Assembly: GCA_021397835.1 (NCBI GenBank)
Contig: JAJFZO010000896.1
Span: 4,814,501-4,878,500 of the forward strand
From: Moringa oleifera
Taxonomy: Eukaryota > Streptophyta > Magnoliopsida > Brassicales > Moringaceae
Length of the DNA: 64,000 nt
Direction: 5' to 3'
Under the pieces are notes generated by a model. That model did no database searches. It saw nothing but the letters and a program-made list of their open reading frames with translations, and was not told the DNA's origin. Shown piece by piece: positions 11,350-21,315 of this stretch. Numbering within the stretch: position 1 is the first letter of the stretch; each line of letters begins with the position of its first letter. Made by a program: the position numbers and the translations under genes.

Positions 11350-11416
11350 TTTGCAACACGAGAATTTCTTAGCAGGAATCACCTGTCCTAGTACTACTCT
11401 CGCCAAAGCACGTTTA
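11350..11416 (-). pseudogene. Half 5S pseudogene, alpha-like subtype
   Basis: Second alpha in a row, which breaks the alpha-beta alternation. It resembles the unit at 52649 (both have acctgtcctag). Confidence 0.8.
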
Positions 11417-11827
11417 AATAACCAAAAAGAAGAAAAATTTAAATAAAAAATAATAAAGAAATGAAAGAAAATGAAACAACAAAGAAAATCAAATAAAATT
11501 AAAAAGCAAATTCTAAGAATGTACTGAAAATCAAATAATAAAGAAAAAGAATCAAAGAAAATTGAAAAATAAACCTAACAAAACCGAGGAAACAAAAATA
11601 AAATCCAATAAAATGAAGAAATCAAATAAAAAAGTTATCAAAATTGAAAAAGAGAAGAAAGGAAAGAAAAGGAAAAGAAAAAAGGAAATAAATAAAATAA
11701 ATCAAAGAGAAGAGCATCGTGGAAGGAAACGCAAAAAAAATAAAAATAAAAAATGAAAGATCTTCAAATGGAAGAAAAGAAAATAAACCAAATTTTAAAA
11801 AATCAAAAATATTTTTATCTAAAAAAA

Positions 11828-11895
11828 GGATGCAATACAAGAATTTCTTAGAAGAAATCACCCATCATAGTACTACTCTCGCCAAAGCATGTTTA
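11828..11895 (-). pseudogene. Half 5S pseudogene, beta-like subtype, last of the array
   Basis: Followed by aataatcaaaaa rather than aataataaaaat. It pairs with the unit at 53122 (both have catcatagtactac). Confidence 0.8.
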
Positions 11896-11965
11896 AATAA
11901 TCAAAAAAATGAAAAAAGTAAATCAAATACAATAAAATCTAAAAATATTGTTTTATAAAAAGAAT

Positions 11966-12083
11966 GGTGCAACACGAGGATTTTTCAAGAAAACCACCCA
12001 TCTTTGTATTCGTCTCGCTTAATCACATCCAACTTTGGAGTTCTTATGGGATCTGATACATTAGGGCTGGTATGATCGAACTC
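11966..12083 (-). pseudogene. 5S rRNA pseudogene, type b (period 2)
   Basis: The 5' half reads GATCATACCAGCCCTAATG on the minus strand. The IE region is changed to GAGACGAATAC. Confidence 0.83.
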
Positions 12084-12266
12084 AAAAATTCAAAAAAATA
12101 TTGAAAACGAAAGAAAACAATAAAATCAATGTAAAAGAAAAACAAAAATGCATAATAAAAAAGATAAAAATAAAAAGAAAATAAAATAAAACAAAAGATA
12201 ATCAAAAGGAAGAAAAAGAAAAAATTAAAAATAATGAAATCCAAAAAAATATATCAAAAATAAAAA

Positions 12267-12384
12267 GGAGCAATATGAGGATTTACAAGGTGGAATCACC
12301 CATCCTAGTACTGTTCTCGCCCAAGCACGCTTAATTTCAGATTTTTGATGAGATCTAGTACATCAGTCCTGGTATGATCGCACC
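12267..12384 (-). pseudogene. 5S rRNA pseudogene, type c (period 2)
   Basis: Starts CGGTGCGATCATACCAGGAC. Box A is AAGCGTGCTTGGGCGAGAAC. One of the better preserved copies in the window. Confidence 0.87.
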
Positions 12385-12559
12385 GAAAAATCTAAAAATT
12401 ATTGAAAATAAAAAATAAAATCATAAAAAAGAAATAAAACGTAATGGAGAAAAATATAAAATAAATTAAAATAAAACAAAAAATAATCCAAAAGAAAAAA
12501 TAAATCAAAAATAATAAATTTGAAAAAATATCTTATCAAAAAAAAAAAAAAAGGAGAAA

Positions 12560-12653
12560 GGTGCAGTCCTACTAGTTCTTAAAAAGAACCACTCATCCTA
12601 ATACTTCGAAGTTCTAATAGTATCCAGCGCCTCAATGCCAATATGATCGCACC
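12560..12653 (-). pseudogene. 5S rRNA pseudogene, type d lacking IE and box A (period 2)
   Basis: Reads from catcctaatact directly into tcgaagttctaat, so about 24 nt with the IE and most of box A are gone. The copy at 53652-53745 has the same lesion. Confidence 0.85.
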
Positions 12654-12854
12654 CAAAAAAATTCAAGAAAGTGTTTTTATCAAAAAATTCAAAAAGTATT
12701 GAAAATAAAAACATAAAATCATAAAAAAGAAAGTAACATAATGAAAAAATACAAAAATAAACGAAAATAAAACAAAAATAAAAGATTATCAAATAAATAA
12801 ATACATAAATAAATAATAAAATTCAAAATTATTGTTTTGTCAAAACGAAAAATT

Positions 12855-12970
12855 GTGCAATATGAGAATTTTCAAAGAGGAATCATCCATCTTAGTATTA
12901 CTCTCGCCCAAGCACGCTTAACTTTGTAGTTCAAATGGGATTGATACTTACTATTAGTATGATGGCACTC
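12855..12970 (-). pseudogene. 5S rRNA pseudogene, type e (period 2, first)
   Basis: Box A and IE AAGCGTGCTTGGGCGAGAG are intact. The 5' end reads GAGTGCCATCATAC. Confidence 0.85.
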
Positions 12971-13131
12971 AAAAATTCAAAAAAATATTAAAAATAAAAA
13001 AAAAAGTCATAAACAAGAAAAGAGCATATGGAGAAAAATACAAAAGAGAAAGAAAAATAAAAAATGAAAGATTATAAAATAAATAAATAAATAATAAAAT
13101 TCAAATGTATTATTTTGTCAAAACGAAAAAT

Positions 13132-13248
13132 GGTGCAATACGAGAATTTTCCAATAGGAATCACCCATCTCAATACTACTCTCACCCAAGCACACTCAAC
13201 CTTGCAGTTCAAATGGGATCAATGCTTACTATTGACATGATCGCACTC
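13132..13248 (-). pseudogene. 5S rRNA pseudogene, type e duplicate (period 2, second)
   Basis: A second e unit 277 bp after the first. It differs in acccaagcacactcaacc. The same extra e is present at 54217, so the duplication predates the copying of this region. Confidence 0.85.
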
Positions 13249-13400
13249 AAAAATCCAAAAAAAACTAAAAATTAAAAAAATGTCATAAATAAGAAAAAAG
13301 CATAATGAAAAAATACAAAAAATAAAATAAAAAATAAAAGATCATAAAAAATATAAATAAAATAAACAATAAAATAAACAATTATTTTTATAAGAATAAA

Positions 13401-13509
13401 GGTGCAACACAAAGCTTTACTAAAAGAAATCACCCATTCTAGTACTACTCCCGCTCAAGCACGCTTAACTTTGAGTTTTGATACAATTAGCGTTGATATA
13501 ATTACACTC
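13401..13509 (-). pseudogene. 5S rRNA pseudogene, type f (period 2)
   Basis: Box A AAGCGTGCTTGAGCGGGAGT. A short deletion removes the cgatacatt stretch near the 5' end. Confidence 0.82.
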
Positions 13510-14565
13510 AAAATTTAAACAAAATTAAAATGAAAAAAAGAAAGAAAATCACAAAAAAAAAGGCAAGAAGGAAGAAAGGCAAAAAATAAAAATAAAAACA
13601 AAAGATTATCAAAAGAAAAAAAATTAATTAAAAATAATAAAAATTTAAAAAAAATTTTATCCAAAAAAAGGTGCAACACGAGAAAAAGAGTTTTAAAAAA
13701 ATGAAGTAAAAATTGAAAAACTAAAACACTAAAAATAATATAAAGAAAAGATAAAATACAAAAATATGAATAAAAATATTTAGAAAATAAAATAACTGAC
13801 CGTAAACAACAAAAATATAAAAAAAAAACGAAACAAAACAAATTAAATTCAACTAAAAATTATATAAACAAGAAATGATCTAACATAGTGACATGCCTTC
13901 AAGAGATACAACTATGAGATTTGCTAACCAGGCAACACTCGCATGGTAAAAGCCACAAGAAAATCCATTAGAGAAAGGAAAAGTCACTCTAAATGGTACG
14001 TGAAAAATGAATAATAGCTCCCTTTATCTGCTTTTAGTCCTTTATCTTTCTCTCCCTGTCTCTTCCTATCTAAAAAAAATTATAGGTAAAGTTTCATTCA
14101 ATTTTGGAGAAGTTTGATAGGAGTAGCCCCAATAAGACCGCTTTTCTCATAAAAGCGCTAGCATAAAAATACTTTTGTCACTGATAACAAATGGATTTAG
14201 ATAAAAGTCTTAATTGGAAAGCATTTCAAAGTACCAAGTCCTATAACTTGAATTTCAAAGTCTAAGCCCCAAATTTAGGCATTTCAAATGTAATCTACGT
14301 ATCAAAGAATAAATGCAATTTGGTATCGACATATTCAATTAATATAACTTCAACTTCATACCTAAGTTTCATTGCAAAAGAATAAATGCGAAAAGAAGTA
14401 TTTTTTTAATACCAGTGAAAGCGATCAAACACATAATGCTGTAGAACCCATATTAGAGGAGTCACCAAAAACTATATGAAAATCAGATAATGGCATATTT
14501 CTATAATAGAATAGTCATCATGAACCAAGATTGAGAACAAAACATAAAAGAGTTAACCAACTTAC

Positions 14566-15486
14566 TTCCCATTAAAACCCAATGACAAGCCAGCAAGAAC
14601 AACGTAGGTACCAAATGCCATAAATGAGATGTATAAGTCCGAGGCATCATATCATAAATAAAGGGCTTATGGGAAAGCCTTCCTCCCACTAGCCAAGATA
14701 TTCTTGTCCAATGGCCCTGATAGGAAAACAAAAAAGATATTGAAGGGGAAGCAAAAAGGTGCCAACAATAAAATTCGAGAAGGATATTGATTTAGCCTAT
14801 GCAAGAATGTAAATAAGGCAACCTTCAATTTATTTCTCACATAATGATCATTTACTTGAAAATGATACTATGGATATGAGAACTACTTACTTAACTGTTC
14901 ATTTCAAAATCACAAAAAAAATATAGAAAAGCAAGAAAAACATGTTAACCCTATAAGAGCTCCTTCCAGTACGAGCTGCTATTAGCAACTGCCATATCAT
15001 TATGATCTCAAACACAGTTGTTTGAGCTTTTTTTTTTTTTAAAGCAAAGCATGAGCCCTTTGTTTATGTCAAAAGCTTTATAATGTTTTCAAAGAATAAT
15101 TAACATCCAACATAAATTGGTCAAATGACAAGAAAAACCTTAGTGTATATGTGCTTTCAACCACTCCATGAATAATTTGCTATGAAATATTTTTTAGTTC
15201 AAATGTGATCAAAAGCTGGAATTCAATCTTTTCCTGTCACAAGTCAAAAAATTAGCAACATATATCATTTACTAAAATAAACTACATGCCTAATCATTCA
15301 AAGCTGTTTCAAGCTCAAATTAGAGTGGCACCTTAAGTTATGGCCTTCACATGCTACTTACACTGCTTTGCACATATTCAGAGCTTGATCCTAAGATCTT
15401 CTCTCCATATGTGCCCGGTTCATCTCGGATGAGTCTAGAGCCAGCACCATAAAATGCATTTCCAAATTGGAGCATTTGCAGGACAG
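14566..15486 (-). pseudogene. YIF1-like pseudogene, three exons in order (block A3)
   Basis: Reading the minus strand: exon 15486-15366 encodes FGNAFYGAGSRLIRDEPG then TYGEKILGSSSEYVQS and ends at a GTAAGT donor. Exon about 14880-14793 encodes HFQVNDHYVRNKLKVALF. Exon 14716-14566 starts after CCTATCAG, encodes GHWTRI, GGRLS, PFIYD, then after a 1-bp loss LYISFMAFGTYVVLAGLSLG, and ends NGK before GTAAG. Order, splice sites and spacing match a YIF1 gene. The 5' exon upstream of FGNAFYG and all exons after NGK are missing, so only about the first half of the protein is represented. Confidence 0.85.
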
Positions 15487-15529
15487 CTTACTGAATTGTA
15501 GCAAACTAACCAACAGGAACAAAGGATAT

Positions 15530-15960
15530 AATGCCTTGGGTATCTTTGTTTAATAATGGCAACATAACTTATTTGGCATCAGTATTTCCATTCTCCATGA
15601 GCACCTCAATTAACACAGGTAAAATCAAAAGTCCAGTTCTAGAGAGGTTTTTTTCGTCTAGGAAAGTTGACCTAAGTTGTGTAGTGACAACCCTAGCTTT
15701 CTCACAGTACATTCAAGATAACCATGTAAAAAGCATTCTCACAAAGATTCAGTGATTCTAATTATTTTTAAATAAAAAAAAAAGATCTAGAGAAGGAAAC
15801 CACAAATTTTTTAAATACTATATATATTCACGATAACAAGAAGGTAGTGCTGCCAAAGTACAAGAAGAAAACCATACCTTATCATATGCATTACCAAACT
15901 GCCAAGAAAATATGAATTGCAAACTGCTGTGCAGCTCTAACCCCTTTCTGCAAATGATGG
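15530..15960 (-). other. Exon-like remnants upstream of YIF1 exon (block A3)
   Basis: On the minus strand, about 15955-15893 (between a tttgcag acceptor and a gtatgg donor) reads KGVRAAQQFAIHIFLAVW. This could be a real exon of an unidentified gene, but another frame (SWQFGNAYDK at its end) is also open, so the frame is uncertain. The segment 15755-15530 has only broken frames. The same pieces occur at 37860-38290 and 56640-57065. Confidence 0.3.
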
Positions 15961-16856
15961 ATATCCAATATTAGCAAACAGTGCAAACTAGTAAAGACCA
16001 CAAGCTACAGTTTAAAACGATACAACTAGCAGAATGATCTTTTATGTGTTTCATATTTAATCTGACTGAGACGACACAAATAAGTCAGCATTGCCACGAA
16101 CTGAGCTGCTCCCAGGCTGCCTAGGTTCTGCTCCTGGCTGGCTTGCCTAGTCTTGTTATAGTTTGTTTATTGACAAGTTCGGCTCGTTTAGCTTGCCAGC
16201 CAGCTCGAATAAGCTAGTATTACAAATATTTATTTATACGTCACATGAAATACATAGCATAAAGTTTTTGGGTTTTCTGTTCTCAACTGTTATGAGGCAC
16301 TGCAACATGTGTAGCATGAGTAAAATACCTCCTGAAATAACAAGCTCTGTTTTTTTCTTCTTCATTCTTCACCTAGATGCAGATTTACTCCCTAAATTTT
16401 CTTTCAATTTATCTTTCATTACATTATATCAAATTGCTTATACACATACTATATGGGTATCTATGCATATGATTTTTTTGATAATTAAAGTATGTAGATC
16501 AGGAAAAAACAAGATTCGATGTGCTTGATGGTGGATCTTGATTGCATGAAAAAAAAAAAGTGTCTCTCACTCAGTTTAGGATTGTTATTTCATAATGTTT
16601 CTTTTTATACAATGTTCTGGGATGATCTTAACTAATTGATTTATGATTCAGATTCTATCCGTCAATTTTTGTAGATTTTTGCTTGCTTTGTCACTTATAT
16701 GGGTATGTTCGGTGATGTCTAATGACATGTGGGAGAAAATCATACATAAGAATGCAAACTACAACAAGAACAAGGTGATTGAGCAAAGCTAACCATTTAT
16801 TTCCCAGATAACACATCTTCGAACAGTGATAAAGGAATTATACTAACCTCTCGTAG

Positions 16857-17250
16857 AATCGTCTCCCATTTCTTGTATGCAACCATCATTAGCAAGGGGT
16901 TAAACCGTCAGTTCCCATCATTTGAATCACTTGAGCCTTCTAGCTTATCAGTCAATAAATCCAACTTTGCTCTTTCTACATTTCGCCTCTGTAATTTGAA
17001 TACAAAATGTGAAAAAAGTCAATGTCTCCCAATTTCAAGAACAGCAGGATTGACAAACTCTTGGCACAGATCTGGGAAAGGGACCTCATCCATAGGATAC
17101 AAAAACGGAGATTTGTAGCTCAGAAATGCTGCAATTGAGGGCACTGGTGACAAGCAACCAAATATTCCACCATAGAGCGGCATGCGCTACATGAATCCTC
17201 TTCTTCGCCGTTGCCTTTGAGAGATCCAATCTTTTGATTGCATAAGATTT
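16857..17250 (-). pseudogene. Unidentified exon with a membrane segment (block A3)
   Basis: Minus-strand exon ending at a GAG|GTTAGT donor (about 16850). The best-preserved copy is in A7 (39185-39585). Here the frame is disturbed, and LTDKLEGSSDSNDGN with an aligned upstream membrane region can still be traced. Family not recognised. Confidence 0.4.
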
Positions 17251-17382
17251 CTTAGAGCATTTAGTATTGGTATGATTCCACGCCAAAAGCGTGAACAGAA
17301 ATAGCCGTTGTGAGGAGCACGTGAGCATTACTATCACGTATGCATTTTTCATGTTTGCTTCGGATTGTCGTCAAAGCTGGGT

Positions 17383-17475
17383 TGGGCTGGGCTGACCAAG
17401 CGATCATGGAATTCTGTAATTGGGCTGGGCTGACTAGGCTGACCTGGGCTGGGCTGAGCTGAGCTGGGCTGACTG
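17383..17475. repeat. Imperfect (GGGCT)n repeat
   Basis: Repeated gggctgggctgac-type words. The homologous site is short in A7 (39697-39717) and different in A9 (58481-58560), so length varies between copies. Confidence 0.75.
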
Positions 17476-17481
17476 CAGCTG

Positions 17482-17700
17482 TCAGGTAAACATGACTGTC
17501 TTGGGCTTGGCTGGACTGATTGCATATGGCGTGTATCCAGTTCCAGTTGCCTTTGCTGATGTGCTTTCTCCATCTGGTGCTGCCCTACCATCTGTAGTAA
17601 TGATGTATCCATAATCAGGATATCGGTTATGGTTCTTCTGCTGAGTGCTTTGAGTTTGGGTCTCTACAACCTGTGCATTTCTCAGGCATGGACAATTCAT
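17482..17700 (-). other. Conserved open frame, unidentified
   Basis: A 72-codon minus-strand frame with NHNRYPDYGYIITTDGR and TSAKATGTGYTPYAISPAKP is open in all three long blocks (also 39723-39941 and 58563-58781). A second overlapping minus frame is Gln-rich (MVGQHQMEKAHQQRQLELD). I cannot tell which frame, if either, was coding. Confidence 0.25.
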
Positions 17701-17984
17701 CAGCTGTGTACGATCAACGGGATTATTAAGGAGATTTTGAACCAGATCAACCCTCTTCCTCCAACTTAGGAGGTAATTGCTCTGTTCTTTATATTAAATT
17801 CCAAGTTTACGTTTCGACTGACCGGATTGATGTCTTAACTGTGGAGATCTTTGTACGCATACATTTGAAAATTAAGTTTAAATGGTGCTCATCAGAAGTT
17901 GAATTATAGTTAGAGGCAACATAACTGGCCCCACTTTTTTCCCGTTTGCTGGCTTTCTGTCCCCTAAATCAATGATGCGAACGG

Positions 17985-18130
17985 AAAGTGTTTCAAGCAG
18001 AGGTACACCTTAGTAAATCGTTTCTTGATGCATCTAGCTCTGTATATGCTGTTTTACCTGCTGCTCAAGAAAATCTGGAGCAGCCATTCATTTCTAAACA
18101 TTTTATGTCATTGATCCTTTGCATTAAAAC
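17985..18130 (+). other. Possible coding remnant
   Basis: Plus-strand codons LSKSFLDASSSVYAVLPAA then QENLEQPFISKHF look protein-like and lie upstream of the nucleotidyltransferase-like sequence on the same strand. This may be another exon of that gene. No family assigned. Confidence 0.25.
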
Positions 18131-18725
18131 AACAATCTTGGGTGCAGTGTTAATAAGGGTATTTAGTTCTAAACTTGTTGTCCCACTTCCATTGTTCTTT
18201 TTCTTTTAATTTTTATGTTTGATTTGAGGTAGCTGAGTTGTTTTATGAGTTAGTTGCATTTTGTGCAAACATTGAAAGATCAGGTTATGCTGATTGTTCT
18301 TTTTGTTAAGAAGGTGCAAAGGTTGTTACTTGTTTCATTACATTTTCCCGTTTTCCTTTTTAACATTATAAAGAAGGGATTAATCAAACTTTTGAAAGCA
18401 GCTTACAGGATCGTGCATTGTAAATTATATTGATAATATTGATTGATACACTCAACATTGGAAAGCGAGAACTTCGACAGTGATCATTTGTGTCTTGACT
18501 TCTTGAAGATTTGGATAGTTTACCTCTTATATTTCAAAAAACATTCACACAGTTTCTTTTTGACATAGAGCAGTATCTTGTTGCACTCAAGGAAAAAGTG
18601 GTGGTAAGATGCCTCAGTTATGAAAATGAGTGGTAATGTTGATTTTAGTGTTTTATTTACTGCACCTACAGGGAAAGAGCTATTCTCCCTTGGTCTCTTA
18701 TGGTTACAAAAATGGTAAAATTAGG

Positions 18726-19310
18726 TTTTTTTTTTTTTTTGGCTATTTCATTTACTGGATTAAGGCTTCATAAATAGGTTGACTAAAGAAAAAATTTCCC
18801 TTAGTCGGCTCACAATGTTAAAATGGCCAAGTTTGAACTTCTGTTAGACAAGTTAGCAGGAAGCTTTGATTAAATTAGGCTATGTCATTGTGTTTAATTC
18901 TCTTGTTTAATTCTCTATTCATCAAAATTTATGCTGCTGTTAATGTTGTTTATCAAGTTGTGATCAAATTTTCTTATCTAATTCTTGCTGTTAAGAAAAC
19001 ATAAAAAATGGAAATAGTGCCTACTTTAATTCTCAGGTACTAGAAATGATAGTAACATGGGCTGAGCTCAGTTTAACAGTTTTACATGGGCATCCTGGGG
19101 TGTGAAGTTGAGCTTGGACAGCAAGCAATCTGCTCGGTCCACTATGACTTGTAAACACCCTAATTTGCCCTTAACTATGGAGTGCCGAATATGATTTTTT
19201 TTTCCACACACACATATATCTGAAGATTTCATTCAGGCTTTTGCTGTAAATGGTTATCTTGTGTACACTTATTTGTGACGTGACCTGACTATTCATTCCA
19301 TTTGCTTAGA
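18726..19310. repeat. Non-coding flank duplicated in block A4
   Basis: Matches 23095-23405. The A4 copy lacks about 325 bp found here (18824-19148). It contains a poly-T run and a cacaca tract (19208). It probably represents an intron of the gene that continues at 19380. Confidence 0.7.
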
Positions 19311-19379
19311 AAAATGAAGGTTAACTTAGCTCTGAATTTCTCTCAGGTAATTTTTATAGGATTCCAATGCCTTTGCTTT

Positions 19380-19975
19380 TGGAGCCCAGTGATTGGCCAG
19401 ATTACTTGACTGCCTAAAAGAGAATTTAGTTGCTGAAATCAGCCAGTTTTTCATGAATACATTCTGACGTTCCTAATCTCTGCTGTTTACAACAAATTAA
19501 CTTGAATCAAATTGATGAGTCTGACAGTTTCAGATATCATTCAGGCAGCAGTGAAGTGAAAGACAAGTCAAGTAGCCATGAATTTGTGGTTGGGGTGACT
19601 CAAGTTTCCCTTAAATGGCATGGTATTAAATCCCAACATCATAACCCTTCCTTTAGATAGCTGTCTAGGACAGGCAGTGTATCTACTGCTTCTTGTACTC
19701 AGAATTGGAAGAGTTTCGCCGATGCAAATAGTTCCATCCCCTCTGATGTGTATCTTAAGAGTTTGTAGAATATTAGGTCTAACAAGTGTGGAAATTCTGA
19801 TCAAGGTAGAAGATTTAGACAAAGGACACAAAGTTTTGTCCGACATCCATTTTCAAGGACACAAAATAGTCTGGAGCTGATGAGTACGTCAAATGAAGGT
19901 CTAACCCGAGGAAGGTGTGACAGAGCATTTTGTCCGAAGAGATCAGATTGTAACAGAAGACTCTCTCGATAGCAT
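19380..19975 (+). pseudogene. Nucleotidyltransferase-like (PAP/OAS1 substrate-binding type) pseudogene, copy 1
   Basis: Plus-strand remnants read SDWPDYLTA, then SQFFMNT, SDSFRYHSGSSEVKDKSS and later RTGSVSTAS. The piece SLELMSTSNEGLTRG follows a basic KGHKVLSDIHFQGH-type stretch. The Ser-Pro-Glu-Leu-like motif after a basic stretch, and the preceding FFMNTLDRHG-type motif in copy 2, recall the plant nucleotidyltransferase family with a PAP/OAS1 substrate-binding domain, here its C-terminal half. Stops and frameshifts abound. Compared with copy 2 it lacks 26 bp (the LDRHGEGH segment, near 19463). It is cut at 19971 by fusion to a half-5S unit. Confidence 0.4.
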
Positions 19976-20045
19976 GCATAAATAATCAAAAAGAAAAAAT
20001 AAATAAATAATATTAAAATTTAAAAATATTTTTTTATATAAAAAA

Positions 20046-20160
20046 ATGCAATACAAGGATTTTTCAAGAGAATCACCATCCTAGTATTATTTTCCTTCAA
20101 CCACATTTAACTTCAAAGTTTTTATAAGATCCGATGCAACATTGTTGGTATGATCGAACT
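20046..20160 (-). pseudogene. 5S rRNA pseudogene, type b (period 3)
   Basis: Ends on the plus strand at tatgatcgaact as other b units do. IE and box A are badly worn (tattttccttcaaccac). Confidence 0.78.
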
Positions 20161-20340
20161 TAAAAGTTTAAAAATATTAAAAATGAAAAAAACAATGATT
20201 AATAAGAAAAAAAAACTCAAAATAGTATAATGGAAAAAGAATAGAAAAAAGTAAAATAAAACAAAAGATAATCAAAAAGAAGAAAAGAAAAATTATAAAA
20301 ATTAATAAAATTTAAAAATATTTATTTTAAAAAAAAAGAG

Positions 20341-20458
20341 GGTGTAACACAAGGATTTTTTAGAAGAAATTACTTATCCTAATACTTCTATTGCCTAAGC
20401 ACACTCGACTACGGAGTTTTGATGGGATCCAGTGCATTAGTATTGGTATGATCGCACC
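20341..20458 (-). pseudogene. 5S rRNA pseudogene, type c (period 3)
   Basis: Starts GGTGCGATCATACCAATACT and has GGATCCCATCAAAACTCCG, close to the canonical 5' domain. IE changed to CAATAGAAG. Confidence 0.85.
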
Positions 20459-20629
20459 TAAAAATTTAAAGATATTGAAAATAAAACATAGTCATAAAAA
20501 AATGTCATGTAAAAATATAAAAATATAAAAATAAATTTAAAAAAAATAAAAAATAATCCAAAGAAAGAAAAGAAAATAAATCAAAAATTAAAAAAATAGA
20601 TAAATAAATCTATTTTATCAAATTAGAAA

Positions 20630-20736
20630 AATATTTCCTAGAGGGAACCATTCATCCTAGTACTACTTTCACCTACGCACGCTTAACTTTAGAGTTCTAA
20701 TAAGGTCCAATGCATTAGTGTTGGTATGATTGCACC
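20630..20736 (-). pseudogene. 5S rRNA pseudogene, type d, 3' end lost (period 3)
   Basis: The last 15 or so nucleotides of the 5S 3' end (GTGTTGCACC) are replaced by spacer. Box A reads AAGCGTGCGTAGGTG. Confidence 0.8.
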
Positions 20737-20933
20737 CAAAAAAATTTTAAAAATATTTCTATCAAAAAAGTTCAAAAAGAACTGAAAATAAAAACATAAA
20801 ATCATGAAAAAAAATGACATAATGGAGAAAAATATAAAAAAGAAACAAAAATAAAAGAAAAAAAGAAAAATTATCAAATAAACAAATAAATAATAATAAA
20901 ATCCAAAAATATTATTTTGTCTAAACGAAAAAT

Positions 20934-21050
20934 GGTGCAATACGTTGATTTTCTAAGAGGAGTCACCCATCTCAGTATTGCTCTCGCACAAGCACGCTTA
21001 AATTTGTAGTTCAAATGGGATCAATGCTTAGTATTGGTATGATTCCACTC
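20934..21050 (-). pseudogene. 5S rRNA pseudogene, type e (period 3)
   Basis: Box A AAGCGTGCTTGTGCGAGAG. The tgcgcacaagc variant is shared with the e unit at 26503. Confidence 0.83.
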
Positions 21051-21198
21051 AAAAATCCAAAAAAGTATTAAAAATTTAGAAAAAAGTCATAAATAAGAAA
21101 AGAGTATAATCGAGAAAAATATAAAAAGAGAAACAATAAAATTAAAAATAAATGATTATGAAAAAATATAAATAAACAAATATTTTTATAAAAATAAA

Positions 21199-21315
21199 GG
21201 TGCAGCACAAGGATTTCCTAGAAGAAATAACCCATTCTAGTACTACTTCCGCTCAAGCACGCTTAACTTCAAGTTTTGATGCAGGCTCATACATTAATGT
21301 TGGTATAATTGCACT
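21199..21315 (-). pseudogene. 5S rRNA pseudogene, type f (period 3)
   Basis: Box A AAGCGTGCTTGAGCGGAAG. Its 5' region reads gcaggctcatacattaatg, a form shared in part with the unit at 26778. Confidence 0.83.

Larger units (their letters stand above)
7341..13687 (-). repeat. 5S-like array of period 2, with expanded half-5S units
   Basis: Nine half-5S type-a units (7826-11895, spaced about 450-560 bp) precede b, c, d, two e units, f and the g remnant (13670-13687). In the first part the half units alternate between two subtypes, alpha (ending gtacgtttaaataacc) and beta (ending gcatgtttaaataata), giving a dimer of about 1.03 kb. The long spacer contains a purine-rich run like gaaaaagagaagaaaggaaa. 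No gene is seen between units. Confidence 0.85.
13688..19975. repeat. Block A3 (long form with gene-derived right arm)
   Basis: Left arm 13688-14943 with YIF1 exons 2 and 3. The right arm (14945-17810) is shared with A7 and A9. From about 17811 it diverges from them and leads to nucleotidyltransferase-like sequence (19380-19975), ending within a half-5S unit (agcatgcataaataatc). Composition is visibly GC-richer than the arrays from about 15300 to 19950. I recognise nothing in 16080-16860 or 18210-18700. Confidence 0.8.

Noticed and set aside
7826..11895. CRISPR-like array of regular short repeats
   Set aside because: The repeats are 5S-derived, the spacers are homologous and not unique, and the context is a plant genome.
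16083..16214. Short GC-rich stretch with inverted gagct/agctc-type words, possibly a small DNA transposon
   Set aside because: I could not find matching terminal inverted repeats or a target duplication. The homologous stretches in A7 and A9 are explained by block duplication.
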